A DNA stretch of 34,008 bases from Geofilum rhodophaeum (GCF_002210225.1 NZ_MWUJ01000024.1:1-34008); one strand, 5' to 3'. Positions 17,803 to 25,987 are shown, numbered from the stretch's first letter. A program made the numbers and translations. Notes: generated by a model from the sequence alone, not told the origin.

Positions 17803-18894
17803 TTAAGCGCGCTTATTAGCGGTGTCGATGATCAGCATTCCGGGCACGTTTTTGGGTACCAAGAAAGAGTTGAGTTCGTACTCAAACAGGCGGTAATCCT
17901 CAGCGACCTTGTACTTCAGCAGTACGTTGTCGTTTTTGGCATAGGTCACACCAGCAACCGGCATTTTCTCTTCGTTGGCATAAGTGTAGTAGCTGTCGCC
18001 AAATTCCTCACCGTTGTGAAGAACTACACGGTCATCCTTGAAGGGGAAAACAACACTTCCGCTTGCGATTTGAACACCGTAGTCAACCAGTTCAATGGTT
18101 GGCAGGCCGGTGGCCTCAAACACGTTGTTCACCATCTCAGGGGTGATCGTGTTCACGGGGTTCACGTTGTAAGTCGCGCTGCCTTTCTCGATTTTCAACC
18201 CGAAGGTGCCGGCAACCTCAGTAGATGTAATCATCTTGTTGAAGGTTGAACGGGTCATCTTCATCTTTGAGAACACGCGGCCTTTGGCTTTCTGCTCGTC
18301 AAGAATGGTTCTCAGGTCAGTCAAAGGTTTACTGTCAGCGTTGGCCAGGGCCCATGCTTTGGTAATAACCTTGTCCTTTGGAATAGGGAAAGCTACCTGG
18401 AAGGGAACGCCTTGAGGGTTGTCGGCAGCGGCAACGGTTACGGTGCCATTCGACAGAATCTCCCCTGCCCACATATCCATCCTTCGATGGGGGGCAAGCA
18501 TCAGGGCCTGAACATCCGGGAACAGTTCGTTGAAAAGGGCCTGCCCATCTTCAACACGGCCGGACTTCATAGCCTCTTCCAATTCCAAGAACCGGCGCAT
18601 CTCTTTTAAGTCCAGTTGAAACCCATCTTTCAAAGAAGCGATGCTTCCAAGGAAGGTTTGACCGGTAGGTCTCTCCCTACGGGGAGCTCTGGCACCGTAA
18701 TCAACAACAGAACCTGCTGTCACTCGTGCGCCCTCAGCCATCAGACCTTCAAAGGTCAGATTGGCGGTGTATTTCCACTTAAACCAGCGCTTCCACTGAA
18801 TCATACCGTCCAAAGATTTGGCGGTATTGTCAATCAGCGCTTGGAAGGGCTTGGCTTTTGCGAAAACGTCTAAGATAAATTGCTGTTTAGCCAT
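17803..18894 (-). CDS. Major capsid protein, GpE type
   Basis: A 363-residue protein with the length and pattern of the phage capsid E family (HK97 fold). Recognisable stretches are FLGSIASLKDGFQLDLKEMR (about 82-101), the RVFSKMKMTRSTFNKM helix (about 205-220) and a C-terminal half ending NVPGMLIIDTANKRA. It should form the icosahedral shell. It follows the scaffold and decoration genes, and a 12-bp hairpin follows its stop, consistent with heavy expression. Confidence 0.9.
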   Translation of the reverse strand: MAKQQFILDVFAKAKPFQALIDNTAKSLDGMIQWKRWFKWKYTANLTFEGLMAEGARVTAGSVVDYGARAPRRERPTGQTFLGSIASLKDGFQLDLKEMRRFLELEEAMKSGRVEDGQALFNELFPDVQALMLAPHRRMDMWAGEILSNGTVTVAAADNPQGVPFQVAFPIPKDKVITKAWALANADSKPLTDLRTILDEQKAKGRVFSKMKMTRSTFNKMITSTEVAGTFGLKIEKGSATYNVNPVNTITPEMVNNVFEATGLPTIELVDYGVQIASGSVVFPFKDDRVVLHNGEEFGDSYYTYANEEKMPVAGVTYAKNDNVLLKYKVAEDYRLFEYELNSFLVPKNVPGMLIIDTANKRA

Positions 18895-18912
18895 TACTTA
18901 CAGATTTTAAGA

Positions 18913-19500
18913 TTAAACAAAATGGAATCTGGAAGTAAGACTTTCCTTATTGTAGGAGGTCACTCCAAAAGGAAGGTTTGCTTCTTGGATCTCGTAGATC
19001 TGCAAACCAATGTTTAGAGTGGTCTGCTCTTCCAGGTAGGCATCGTGAATGAGAATGCCGTTTGCGACATTCGCTTCAGCTCCGGTGTCGGCTCCAGCTG
19101 CGGCGCTTTCAAAGAGAACATCTCCAACGGCCAACGCCCCGAGAGTAGTCCCAACAGTGATTACATCGTAGGCATCCGCAGAAGCATCAATTGCGGTAAT
19201 CGCATAGGATGTTCCACCCTCTGCTTTGGCAACAACGTCTCCCACTTTCAAAAGGTGGCTTTTGCCTACCTTAATCTCAACAGCAGCTGCACCGGCAGCT
19301 TCGTGAACGACAGCGGTTTTTACAACCACGGCTTTGCGGGTGGCAAAGTCAGCTGCAATCAAAGACCCCTTGGGTAAGAAGTCTATCCCTGCCGGCAGAT
19401 TGTCTTTGTCAAGAGTGAATCCACCAGTAGCTTTATAGACCGACTCCTCGGGCCACAAAACTTTATTTACAGGGTCCTTTCCTGTGATTTTAAACTGCAT
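18913..19500 (-). CDS. Head decoration/fibre protein
   Basis: A 195-residue protein rich in alanine, valine and glycine, with a central low-complexity beta-rich part (about 60-140) and a short C-terminal region ending TSYNKESLTSRFHFV. It lies between scaffold and capsid genes, where Bacteroidetes siphoviruses often carry a head fibre or decoration protein. It should bind the outer capsid surface; stabilisation or host/mucus adhesion is plausible. No catalytic motif is present. Confidence 0.68.
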   Translation of the reverse strand: MQFKITGKDPVNKVLWPEESVYKATGGFTLDKDNLPAGIDFLPKGSLIAADFATRKAVVVKTAVVHEAAGAAAVEIKVGKSHLLKVGDVVAKAEGGTSYAITAIDASADAYDVITVGTTLGALAVGDVLFESAAAGADTGAEANVANGILIHDAYLEEQTTLNIGLQIYEIQEANLPFGVTSYNKESLTSRFHFV

Positions 19501-19503
19501 AGT

Positions 19504-20181
19504 TTACTTTTTTTCGGTTAAAGAATCTCCCCACTTATCCATTTGCTTGATGAAGCTTTCGTCATCACCAGCAAAGCCGTTGGCAGGGGAATAGTTGCCT
19601 TTGGCAATTTCCTCGTTAATCAAATCTTGACGGAAAGCGGTGTACTCGGAGGCAACCCGCTCGACTTCACCTTCAAGATTCTCTGATTCGAGGTTCACCC
19701 GGCTTGCAAATAGGCTCATGTGCTTTTCGGACACCCCTTTTGCTTTGAGTTGTGCCTGGATTGCAGCCTGTCTTTCGGCCATGGTGGTTTTCTTTGTGAC
19801 TGACTCAACTGTCCCTTTTAAGGTAGTTACAGAATCTATCAATCCTTTTGCCCAGGCGGGCACATCGTCGCCCCCTTGTGGTCCGGCTGGAGGGTTGGCC
19901 GGTGGGCTCGGCTGGCTGATTGGTTTACCGTTTTCGTCCAATCCGTGCTTTTCGCGGAAATTCTTAAGGGCCGTAGAAGTGGCCTCAGTCACACGCCGGT
20001 CTGTTTCGGATTGAAGGATTTCGGTAAATGCAGTCACAAGAGGCTGGACCCCTGCAATGGCGGTTTCAAGCTGTGACTCTTCGGTTACAGTTTGGCTTAA
20101 ATGTTCGGCCACCCTGTCAAGTACTTTGGTCTGAGTTCCGCTAAATCGAGCCCTCAGCATTTCAAAGATTTTTTGTTTCAT
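19504..20181 (-). CDS. Capsid scaffold protein
   Basis: A 225-residue, acidic, helical protein with a flexible central linker (about 90-105, rich in P and G), long charged helices on either side, and a C-terminal basic end (MDKWGDSLTEKK). This is the usual make-up of phage scaffolds. It is the first of the scaffold, decoration, capsid set. No serine-protease triad is evident, so it looks like a scaffold without fused protease. It is divergent from the rightward cassette at 20421, so its promoter should lie in 20182-20420; no exact consensus was found on that strand. Confidence 0.75.
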   Translation of the reverse strand: MKQKIFEMLRARFSGTQTKVLDRVAEHLSQTVTEESQLETAIAGVQPLVTAFTEILQSETDRRVTEATSTALKNFREKHGLDENGKPISQPSPPANPPAGPQGGDDVPAWAKGLIDSVTTLKGTVESVTKKTTMAERQAAIQAQLKAKGVSEKHMSLFASRVNLESENLEGEVERVASEYTAFRQDLINEEIAKGNYSPANGFAGDDESFIKQMDKWGDSLTEKK

Positions 20182-20315
20182 AGCACGTGCGTTTTAAATT
20201 GCTTTTCTTATAAAGCAACAATTTACCGACAGCGCTATGGGCAGCAAAAAAATAAGGGCCAGCAGGTTGCACAATAAAAAAAATGTAACATGCGGCAACT
20301 TTATTTCTCGTTTTG

Positions 20316-20346
20316 TTTGTCGTTCTGACAACTTTTTATATCTTTG
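20316..20346 (+). promoter_or_regulatory. Bacteroidetes-type promoter of the rightward cassette
   Basis: TTTG at 20316-20319, exactly 19 bases, then TATCTTTG at 20339-20346. This matches the Bacteroidetes housekeeping sigma consensus TTTG-N19-TAnnTTTG without mismatch. Predicted transcription start is near 20351-20353, leaving a leader of about 70 bases to the first ATG. Confidence 0.82.
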
Positions 20347-20350
20347 TTAT

Positions 20351-20366
20351 GTGTCCAACGGGACAC
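20351..20366. promoter_or_regulatory. Dyad at the predicted transcription start (candidate operator)
   Basis: GTGTCC (20351-20356), four bases, GGACAC (20361-20366): a perfect 6+6 dyad over about +1 to +16 of the promoter at 20316-20346. A natural candidate for autoregulation by the helix-turn-helix protein of the same operon. Alternatively it is a 5' mRNA hairpin. Confidence 0.55.
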
Positions 20367-20420
20367 TAATAGTTTAAATCTTTAAAGTTGGAGTCACCAA
20401 TTAAAAAACTGTTTTTGACT

Positions 20421-20756
20421 ATGAAAGTCTTTGAAATTTTGAAAGTCGCCGAAGCCAACAAGGAAGGCTTCACGGTAGAGGTTGAAACCTTAAAGCACGT
20501 AACCGCCGGAATTGTGGTTGCATACCTAGAAACTCAGAACAGTTTCGACAGTGAAGGATTAAAGCGGTGCATCGAACACGCTGCAAAGCATGAAGGTTAC
20601 ATCGGGGGTTGGTTAAATGAGGAAAATGGAAAGTATTACTTTGATTCAGTAAGGATCTTTCCAGTTGACCAGCTAAAAGAAGCGATTGAGTTTGGAAGGG
20701 CAAACGAACAGATATCAATTTTTGACCTTACAAACATTAAAGAAATTCGATTGTAG
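20421..20756 (+). CDS. Cassette gene 1, unrecognised protein
   Basis: A 111-residue protein of unknown function. I chose the ATG at 20421 (MKVFEILKVAEANKEGF); a TTG start at 20388 would add 11 residues. It is acidic and mixed alpha/beta, with a GYIGGWLNEENGKYYFDSVR segment (about 63-82) and the ending FDLTNIKEIRL. No catalytic or DNA-binding motif is visible. I have an impression of similar proteins in Bacteroidetes mobile DNA but cannot name the family. It is the first gene of the promoter-bearing rightward operon, followed after 42 bases by the helix-turn-helix gene. Confidence 0.75.
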   Translation: MKVFEILKVAEANKEGFTVEVETLKHVTAGIVVAYLETQNSFDSEGLKRCIEHAAKHEGYIGGWLNEENGKYYFDSVRIFPVDQLKEAIEFGRANEQISIFDLTNIKEIRL

Positions 20757-20767
20757 AACTTTACAAA

Positions 20768-20788
20768 GGAGGGGTGAAAATCCCCTCC
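20768..20788 (+). promoter_or_regulatory. Hairpin sequestering an SD-like sequence
   Basis: GGAGGGG (20768-20774), seven bases, CCCCTCC (20782-20788). The left arm is a near-perfect Shine-Dalgarno sequence locked in the stem, 10 bases ahead of the ATG at 20799. It could attenuate transcription between cassette genes 1 and 2 or tune translation of the helix-turn-helix gene. Confidence 0.5.
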
Positions 20789-20798
20789 AAATTAAAAT

Positions 20799-21254
20799 AT
20801 GAAAGGGATTGAAAAATTAACCCACATTACAGAGGACCAGCGGAAGCTGTTAATTCTATCTGCAAAGCAGTACAAGAGATTTGCCCGTATTTACTTTGAG
20901 GTTTTGGAAGTAACGCCCGATTCAGTGAGCGTAAAAATTAAGCAACTTGAAGGTCCAACAGAAAAGTATCTTTCTGCAAAGGATTTAACTCAGAGGGCGT
21001 TGGATGTCTTTGCCGGAATGATTCCCGTTGACTGGAAATTCAACATAATGGCCGTACCTTTCAAATTCCTTCAGGTGGTTGACGTCGATTACATCAACAG
21101 CAAGAAAGATGCACTGGGGCTGACAGATGTCGATTTGTCCAGACTCTTAGATGTCCGGCCTGAGAATCTGAGCAAAATCCTTTCCGATAATCGGGGGTTG
21201 ACCAAATTAGGGAAAGCGGCTTTTTATTATTTGTTTAAATACTTAGAGCAATGA
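20799..21254 (+). CDS. Cassette gene 2, helix-turn-helix regulator-like protein
   Basis: A 151-residue protein. Residues 1 to about 95 form an unknown mixed domain. Residues about 100-150 read as an XRE-like helix-turn-helix: LGLTDVDLSRLLDVRPENLS matches the QxxLAxxLGVSxxTLS pattern, followed by a third helix and a hydrophobic ending. It could repress its own promoter through the dyad at 20351-20366, or be the antitoxin-like part of a module. It overlaps gene 3 by ATGA (21251-21254). Not an obvious CI repressor: no LexA-like protease domain. Confidence 0.78.
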   Translation: MKGIEKLTHITEDQRKLLILSAKQYKRFARIYFEVLEVTPDSVSVKIKQLEGPTEKYLSAKDLTQRALDVFAGMIPVDWKFNIMAVPFKFLQVVDVDYINSKKDALGLTDVDLSRLLDVRPENLSKILSDNRGLTKLGKAAFYYLFKYLEQ

Positions 21255-21445
21255 AAACCTACCTACTCAACCAATACGAACGCCAATTCGTAAGGGAGTA
21301 TAACATCGATGTTCAGCAAGGCAGAAAACGTTATAAACCCCTGTTTATGTCGAGGTTTGAAATGGCACAAGCAAAGCGAAATTTCGGAAGGGATATTGAG
21401 CCTTATCTTAAACCGATTGTTGAATTTTTAAATAGAGTATTATGA
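21251..21445 (+). CDS. Cassette gene 3, small basic protein
   Basis: A 64-residue basic protein (MKTYLLNQYERQFVREYNID at the start) with several aromatic and arginine residues and probable helices. No family recognised. ATGA overlaps at both ends couple it to genes 2 and 4, which argues that it is real despite its size. The small basic form would suit a nucleic-acid or protein binder such as a toxin, inhibitor or adaptor; this is inference only. Confidence 0.68.
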   Translation: MKTYLLNQYERQFVREYNIDVQQGRKRYKPLFMSRFEMAQAKRNFGRDIEPYLKPIVEFLNRVL

Positions 21446-21759
21446 AAACACCTAAGGCTAAAATCGATTTGTCGGACATATTATCAAAGCAAGAAGCAGG
21501 TGCGGTTCTTGCAAGCGCTATAATAAAAGAGCGAATTGCTTTTGAGAAAGAACTATGCAGACTCTCTGTATTAACAGGGCAGAATTTTAATAACTCTCAG
21601 GAAATTGAGGACTTTATAAAAGAGGTAAGAGTGATTTCTGTAACAAAAGGGTTCTACCCAGATAAAAGTGCGATAGTGTCTATTTTATGTCACTACATTG
21701 CGAATGGCCTGACCTTAAAACAATCGATGGACAGGTACATAGCATACAGAATCTTTTAA
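21442..21759 (+). CDS. Cassette gene 4, unrecognised protein
   Basis: A 105-residue, mainly helical protein opening MKTPKAKIDLSDILSKQEAG. No membrane segment, signal peptide or catalytic motif is visible. It overlaps gene 3 by ATGA (21442-21445) and is the last gene of the rightward operon, ending 5 bases before a bidirectional terminator. Function unknown. Confidence 0.7.
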   Translation: MKTPKAKIDLSDILSKQEAGAVLASAIIKERIAFEKELCRLSVLTGQNFNNSQEIEDFIKEVRVISVTKGFYPDKSAIVSILCHYIANGLTLKQSMDRYIAYRIF

Positions 21760-21764
21760 ACACA

Positions 21765-21795
21765 AAAAGCCCGAAGGTAATCCCTCCGGGCTTTT
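21765..21795. terminator. Bidirectional terminator between convergent operons
   Basis: AAAAGCCCG (21765-21773) pairs with CGGGCTTTT (21787-21795), extended by AGG/CCT with one mismatch around a short loop. Rightward the stem ends in a U run; leftward it also ends in U residues. It separates the rightward cassette (ends 21759) from the leftward minor head gene (ends 21808). Confidence 0.85.
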
Positions 21796-21807
21796 AAATT
21801 CCAATTA

Positions 21808-22830
21808 TTACAACAAGCCCTTAGCAACTTGCTTGTTATCAGTCAGGAAATACGGTGTACTTTTCCATCCTTTTATGGCTTCTTTGTTTTCGGTCACCCA
21901 GTTTTTAAACCCTGTTGGAACGTCGGTAATTTTACGAGTGCTTTCAATGGGCTGGCCGTCTAACATTGCGTCAAATTCGTCTTCGGTTGAGAACAGTGGG
22001 ATAGCTCTACATCTGCAATTAGGGTGCCAACCAACGAACTTGAAGTCTTTAGGATATTTGCCGGCCATAGACCCGCAGATGTCACACCCATAAGGGTTAT
22101 TTGACCGGATTACTTCAATGCCAACAATGAAGTCCATTTGATTCCACCTCTCATGGTCGGCAGCTCGATAGGCCATGTTCGTTTCGGTTCTGGTCAGCCG
22201 AAGTGCGTTTTTATACGAAGACCTGTAAACACCCTGCCCCGGGTGGTAGGCTTCGGCATTCTTGCTCAGGGCCAGTTGTCCGTGCTGGTTTCTCACTCTT
22301 CGAAAAAGCTTGTCCGGCTCATTAAGATAGGGACGGATGTCCTGACTTAACCTTGCGGCAGATTTGCCCTCTCTTATCCCCAGGTCGATCGACATTTCAA
22401 GCTCCTGCCTGAATTGCGTCATACCCTTCCAGACCCGATCACTCAGATTCATTCCTTTTACAACTCTTTCCCGGAATGCTTTTTGCGCTGACACATTACG
22501 TAGGTTGAAAGACCTTGCTGCACTCTTTGACAGCCTGGTCCCCTTTACAAAGTCCTCAACCATCGCATCGTTTTTAAGATTGGCGTATTCCCACTCTTCG
22601 TCAATGCCCGTTTGGATGGTGCCGATTATGTCTTTGGCCAGCTCACTGATTATTTTGTTCGCTCTGCCTCTTAGAGCCGCATAGTCTTTGAATCGGAACA
22701 TCTTATCGGAGACTTTTACCCCAACAGCAAGGGCGGCAGCTTGCTTTATTGCACGGTCGTACAATCGCTTTATCGCTAACTCGTAGCCGGCAATTCTCCG
22801 GTAGTGTTCGTTTTCAAGCTGTCGCGACAT
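21808..22830 (-). CDS. Minor head protein (Mu gpF/SPP1 gp7-like)
   Basis: A 340-residue head morphogenesis protein. The C-terminal half has the family signature: RLTRTETNMAYRAADHERW (about 210-228), a CDICGSMAGKYP cysteine pair (about 246-257), and GWHPNCRCRAIPLF (about 264-277). It should bind the portal inside the procapsid. Its ATG overlaps the portal stop as TAATG (22828-22832). The helical N-terminal half is typical. A terminator follows, so the packaging-portal transcript probably ends here. Confidence 0.88.
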   Translation of the reverse strand: MSRQLENEHYRRIAGYELAIKRLYDRAIKQAAALAVGVKVSDKMFRFKDYAALRGRANKIISELAKDIIGTIQTGIDEEWEYANLKNDAMVEDFVKGTRLSKSAARSFNLRNVSAQKAFRERVVKGMNLSDRVWKGMTQFRQELEMSIDLGIREGKSAARLSQDIRPYLNEPDKLFRRVRNQHGQLALSKNAEAYHPGQGVYRSSYKNALRLTRTETNMAYRAADHERWNQMDFIVGIEVIRSNNPYGCDICGSMAGKYPKDFKFVGWHPNCRCRAIPLFSTEDEFDAMLDGQPIESTRKITDVPTGFKNWVTENKEAIKGWKSTPYFLTDNKQVAKGLL

Positions 22831-24251
22831 TAGAACTCAAAGGTTTGGCGGGTGGATGCTGCTTTGTCTTCCTCTTCCAAGTACTCAATTTCCCTGTCCA
22901 CATCAACAACAAAGGAATTGTTCGCCATTGCGGTGCGCTGGCTCATCACTGGCCGGCCCCCGGTGGCTGTTGTAAGAGTTTCAATGTCCTCTTTCTCGTT
23001 GCGTGGCATGTAGGGCCTAAATACCGGCTCAATTTCAAGACCTCTTGAATATTGTTCTAAAGAGATGTTAGCGATTACGCACATCCTTTTTAGCAGGTTG
23101 ATGCGGCGCTGGAACATTTCACCGAGGACCTCTATTTTGTTCTCAACCTTCATGTGTGCATCGAGAAACATAAGCTTCAAAGCTACCCCGGAAAGATTTC
23201 CGAGGCCCTTCATTTGTGAAAATGAGATGTTCGGAGTCTGAGTTGACGTGTGGATGAGTTCGATAAGTGTTTCGATCTCCAATTTGATTGCGTCGGGGGC
23301 GCTATCCCATGATAGGTATTGAGCTGTTGACCCCTTTTCGCCTTGAAGGACTTTCCCCTGTTCGCCTTTGGCAGCAAACCCTGTAACAGCCCCCTGGACA
23401 AACACCATTGGGGACCCGAAATAGTCATTCGTGTCTCCAAAATTTGACAGGAGGGTTTCAAGTCGGTCAATCATCACCTGAACCTTGTACCATTCTGGAT
23501 AAGGTTGAGAATAGTAAATAACAGGTATTTTTTTTAACAGGTTGGCTTCGTTCGTTACGATGCTGGTCCCGTCGTCCGTTTTTTCAAGCAGTACATGCTT
23601 TTCGTTTGTCCACACCTCCAGCGTTTCGACTTCGACCTCTCCACCTTCGACAACCCTTGTTGCTGTATATTCCCGGGCAAACATTACAAGGTCACCGTAT
23701 TCGTTGAATTTGGGGATAAGGTTGTTTCCTTCCGACACCTTTAGGAGTTTGATTTTTGGCCTGAGCTTAATACCTTCCTTTTCCCAATACTCTTCATCAG
23801 CAGTAAAATACCAAAGCTCAGCAACTTCAGTTTCCGAAAATAGGGCTCTGGCCAGCTCCCTGTCTTTGTATTTTAGTTTGTTGTCATCCCAAACCTTTTG
23901 CACCATCCACCTTAATTCAGTTTCGCCACCCTCTTCCGCATCCGCTTTGAGCTCAACAGGGAACCCCAATGTGAACCCTATCGCCCTGTTGACAATAAGT
24001 TCCTGCATCGGGATTGCAATACGGTTGACAGATTGAGTTGATTCTACGACGCGATCTGAGCCGTCGGCGTTCTTCCCGTCCACCTTCCTGACTGTCTTGT
24101 CAGGCCTTACAGATAGGTCAAAAACAGAATGCTGGTCAGGGTCCAACTGTTTTAATATGTCGTCAAGTTCGACTTTTCGCTCTGGTTTGGTGGTGAGAAC
24201 GTCCCAGGCGTCGTCTAATTCGAGGGAAAGTATAGCTTGCAAATCGTCCAT
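22830..24251 (-). CDS. Portal protein (SPP1 gp6-like)
   Basis: A 473-residue protein forming the dodecameric DNA entry vertex. Recognisable parts are the N-terminal clip/wing region with an acidic insertion (about 95-105), KIPVIYYSQPYPEW (about 238-251), and IHTSTQTPNISFSQMKGLGN (about 326-345) ahead of the crown helix LMFLDAHMKVENKIEVLGE. Size and gene order (large terminase, portal, minor head) match SPP1-like portals. About 127 bases with a terminator separate it from the large terminase gene, so it may have its own promoter or rely on readthrough. Confidence 0.9.
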   Translation of the reverse strand: MDDLQAILSLELDDAWDVLTTKPERKVELDDILKQLDPDQHSVFDLSVRPDKTVRKVDGKNADGSDRVVESTQSVNRIAIPMQELIVNRAIGFTLGFPVELKADAEEGGETELRWMVQKVWDDNKLKYKDRELARALFSETEVAELWYFTADEEYWEKEGIKLRPKIKLLKVSEGNNLIPKFNEYGDLVMFAREYTATRVVEGGEVEVETLEVWTNEKHVLLEKTDDGTSIVTNEANLLKKIPVIYYSQPYPEWYKVQVMIDRLETLLSNFGDTNDYFGSPMVFVQGAVTGFAAKGEQGKVLQGEKGSTAQYLSWDSAPDAIKLEIETLIELIHTSTQTPNISFSQMKGLGNLSGVALKLMFLDAHMKVENKIEVLGEMFQRRINLLKRMCVIANISLEQYSRGLEIEPVFRPYMPRNEKEDIETLTTATGGRPVMSQRTAMANNSFVVDVDREIEYLEEEDKAASTRQTFEF

Positions 24252-24341
24252 GGCGCTTTTTGCTTTAAAAATAGGGAGTTAAGCCGCAGAGTTGACCGAT
24301 TTCACAGGCTTTACACCTATCAATTTGGCAACTGTGCGAAC

Positions 24342-24372
24342 AAAAAAGGCCAGCCCATAAAGAGCCAGCCTT
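24342..24372 (-). terminator. Intrinsic terminator after the large terminase gene
   Basis: On the leftward RNA, AAGGCUGGCUC (24372-24362) pairs with GGGCUGGCCUU (24356-24346) over 11 bp, including three G-U wobbles, with a UUUAU loop and a U6 tract (to 24342). It starts 6 bases past the terminase stop. Because of the wobbles it works only on this strand. Confidence 0.72.
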
Positions 24373-24378
24373 GAGATA

Positions 24379-25890
24379 TTAAAAGAAAACGCCTGAAAGG
24401 TCCTGTTCCTGAACGATGGTGTCGTGCGGGTAGAATGTTTCGGCCAGAGCATCAGAGTAGTCTGTTGAGCGCTTAAGCCTCTTTTTGATGTCCTCCTTTG
24501 CTTCAATAATTACAGAACCGTCCGACCTGAATTTCCACTTTATTTCCGTGAGCTCTTCGGTTAGCTCATCGCAGGGAGGGAGGCAAGGATTATTCCCGTT
24601 GACAGGATTCAGCCAGTCGCGCAATGCCCAATAACAATACGCCCGCATATTTGCGAACCTATACACCCCGGTAACGTCGGTTAGGTCTGTGGCCCCTTCG
24701 CTGAACTTTGCCGAAAAGGCGTTTTTATATCCCAACTCTACAAGGCGGGAATACACCCCGGCCCCTTCGCCTATCGTGTCAATGAATGCTTTGTTTTTAG
24801 GGTACCTGAGTAGGTGGGTGAGATAGCCGGCAACCAGCATGTGGTCAGCCTGCCCTGCCTGACCCACAATCTCGAACTTATCAACGTAATTATTGTACCG
24901 GAAACAGGCTATTGAATTGTCCCGCCCCATGCCTGCAACGTCCTGACCAATTCGAAGCGGGGTGTTTGGGTCGCGGGGCTTTGCGTTGCGCCAATTCTCT
25001 TGTGCTGCTTCAATCCAATGCAAGGGGATAAGAGTGTCCTCTGAGACCTTCGGGAACATTCCACGGACCTTTACCCGGAATAAGTCATTTGGACGGTAAA
25101 AACGGCCCTCAAATTCAAAATCACCTTCGCCCTTTGTGAAGTTAGCTTCGCTGATTGGTGTACACCAGCTATCCACTTTGTCTTTTACCCACTGATAATC
25201 TACTTGACCGGGGATAACTTCTTGCTTATTGACAACGTTGGGGGATGAAAGGGAGTCCAAACGGTGTTTCTTCCATCGGGCCTGCTTTTGGCTTTGCGCT
25301 GCGTACCCTGTTGTGATGTTCGGGTTGAATACAATTAGCAGTCTGGAATTGCCCTGAAGGTTACCTTCTATCGCATCAAAGATTGACTGGTCAATACCCG
25401 AAGCTTCCGTAACGACAAACATCGTGTTTGCCGCGTGAAACCCAGACCAAGCCTCATGGTTGTCCTTTGAGGCCTTGAATCCGGTGAGAAACCACTCTTC
25501 CCAATCTGTTCTAATGTCATACCCAACCAGCCTGCCGGGCAACACCTTTGCCCGCCTGACCAATCTGGAAACTTCCGGAAACATGATGTTACCTACCTGC
25601 CTGTCCGTTGGGGCCGTCATTGCTATCTTGGTGTTTGCAATCAGCTCCCCGGCTTCGTTAAACCGTGGGGTTAGGTACATAAAGCAAACGCAAGCGACCG
25701 CAGCGATGAAATCTTTGCCCCGGGCCGTACCTGAGCATACTGACACCCGGGGGTGATTTTGAACGTCGCGAAGGATAGCTTGCTGCTCGGGGTCCAAATC
25801 TACCTTAAGCACATCTTTGGCGAACTTGCACCAGTCTGTTTGCCACGCCTTGAATGCGTCTATCGCTTCGCTATTTAATACTTCTTGCAT
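24379..25890 (-). CDS. terL: Terminase large subunit (packaging ATPase/nuclease)
   Basis: A 503-residue motor. The P-loop variant is CSGTARGKD (about 52-60). The Walker B region with its catalytic glutamate is MFVVTEASGID. The nuclease half shows acidic residues in RIGQDVAGMGRDNS and AFIDTIGEGAGVYSRL. The C-terminus ends in a helical tail with a DYSDALAETFY segment. It should translocate DNA into the procapsid and cut at the headful or cos site. The small subunit lies upstream but is separated from it by an endonuclease gene and two small genes, which is unusual. Confidence 0.92.
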   Translation of the reverse strand: MQEVLNSEAIDAFKAWQTDWCKFAKDVLKVDLDPEQQAILRDVQNHPRVSVCSGTARGKDFIAAVACVCFMYLTPRFNEAGELIANTKIAMTAPTDRQVGNIMFPEVSRLVRRAKVLPGRLVGYDIRTDWEEWFLTGFKASKDNHEAWSGFHAANTMFVVTEASGIDQSIFDAIEGNLQGNSRLLIVFNPNITTGYAAQSQKQARWKKHRLDSLSSPNVVNKQEVIPGQVDYQWVKDKVDSWCTPISEANFTKGEGDFEFEGRFYRPNDLFRVKVRGMFPKVSEDTLIPLHWIEAAQENWRNAKPRDPNTPLRIGQDVAGMGRDNSIACFRYNNYVDKFEIVGQAGQADHMLVAGYLTHLLRYPKNKAFIDTIGEGAGVYSRLVELGYKNAFSAKFSEGATDLTDVTGVYRFANMRAYCYWALRDWLNPVNGNNPCLPPCDELTEELTEIKWKFRSDGSVIIEAKEDIKKRLKRSTDYSDALAETFYPHDTIVQEQDLSGVFF

Positions 25891-25912
25891 TTATTATGAT
25901 AGTTTGAACACT

Positions 25913-25987
25913 CTATTTAACACCTCCGATTATTGCGGCTTTGATATTGATTTTCCCGAGGGGAAATAAAACAACCCTGTTTAACAT
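25913..25987 (-). CDS. Possible 24-residue leader peptide ahead of the large terminase
   Basis: A short open frame (MLNRVVLFPLGKIN onward) ends 22 bases before the terminase ATG and contains a GGAGGTG near its end. It may be a coupling leader or a chance frame. No homology can be judged at this size. Confidence 0.2.
   Translation of the reverse strand: MLNRVVLFPLGKINIKAAIIGGVK

Noticed and set aside
20250-20300. Possible leftward promoter for the scaffold gene (TATTTTTTTG with a TTG upstream)
   Set aside because: The -7 element has two extra bases and the -33 spacing is off, so it does not meet the consensus found on the other strand.
24279-24506. 75-codon leftward frame overlapping the end of the large terminase
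   Set aside because: It lies in another frame over the terminase C-terminus and spans a terminator; composition looks like a shadow.
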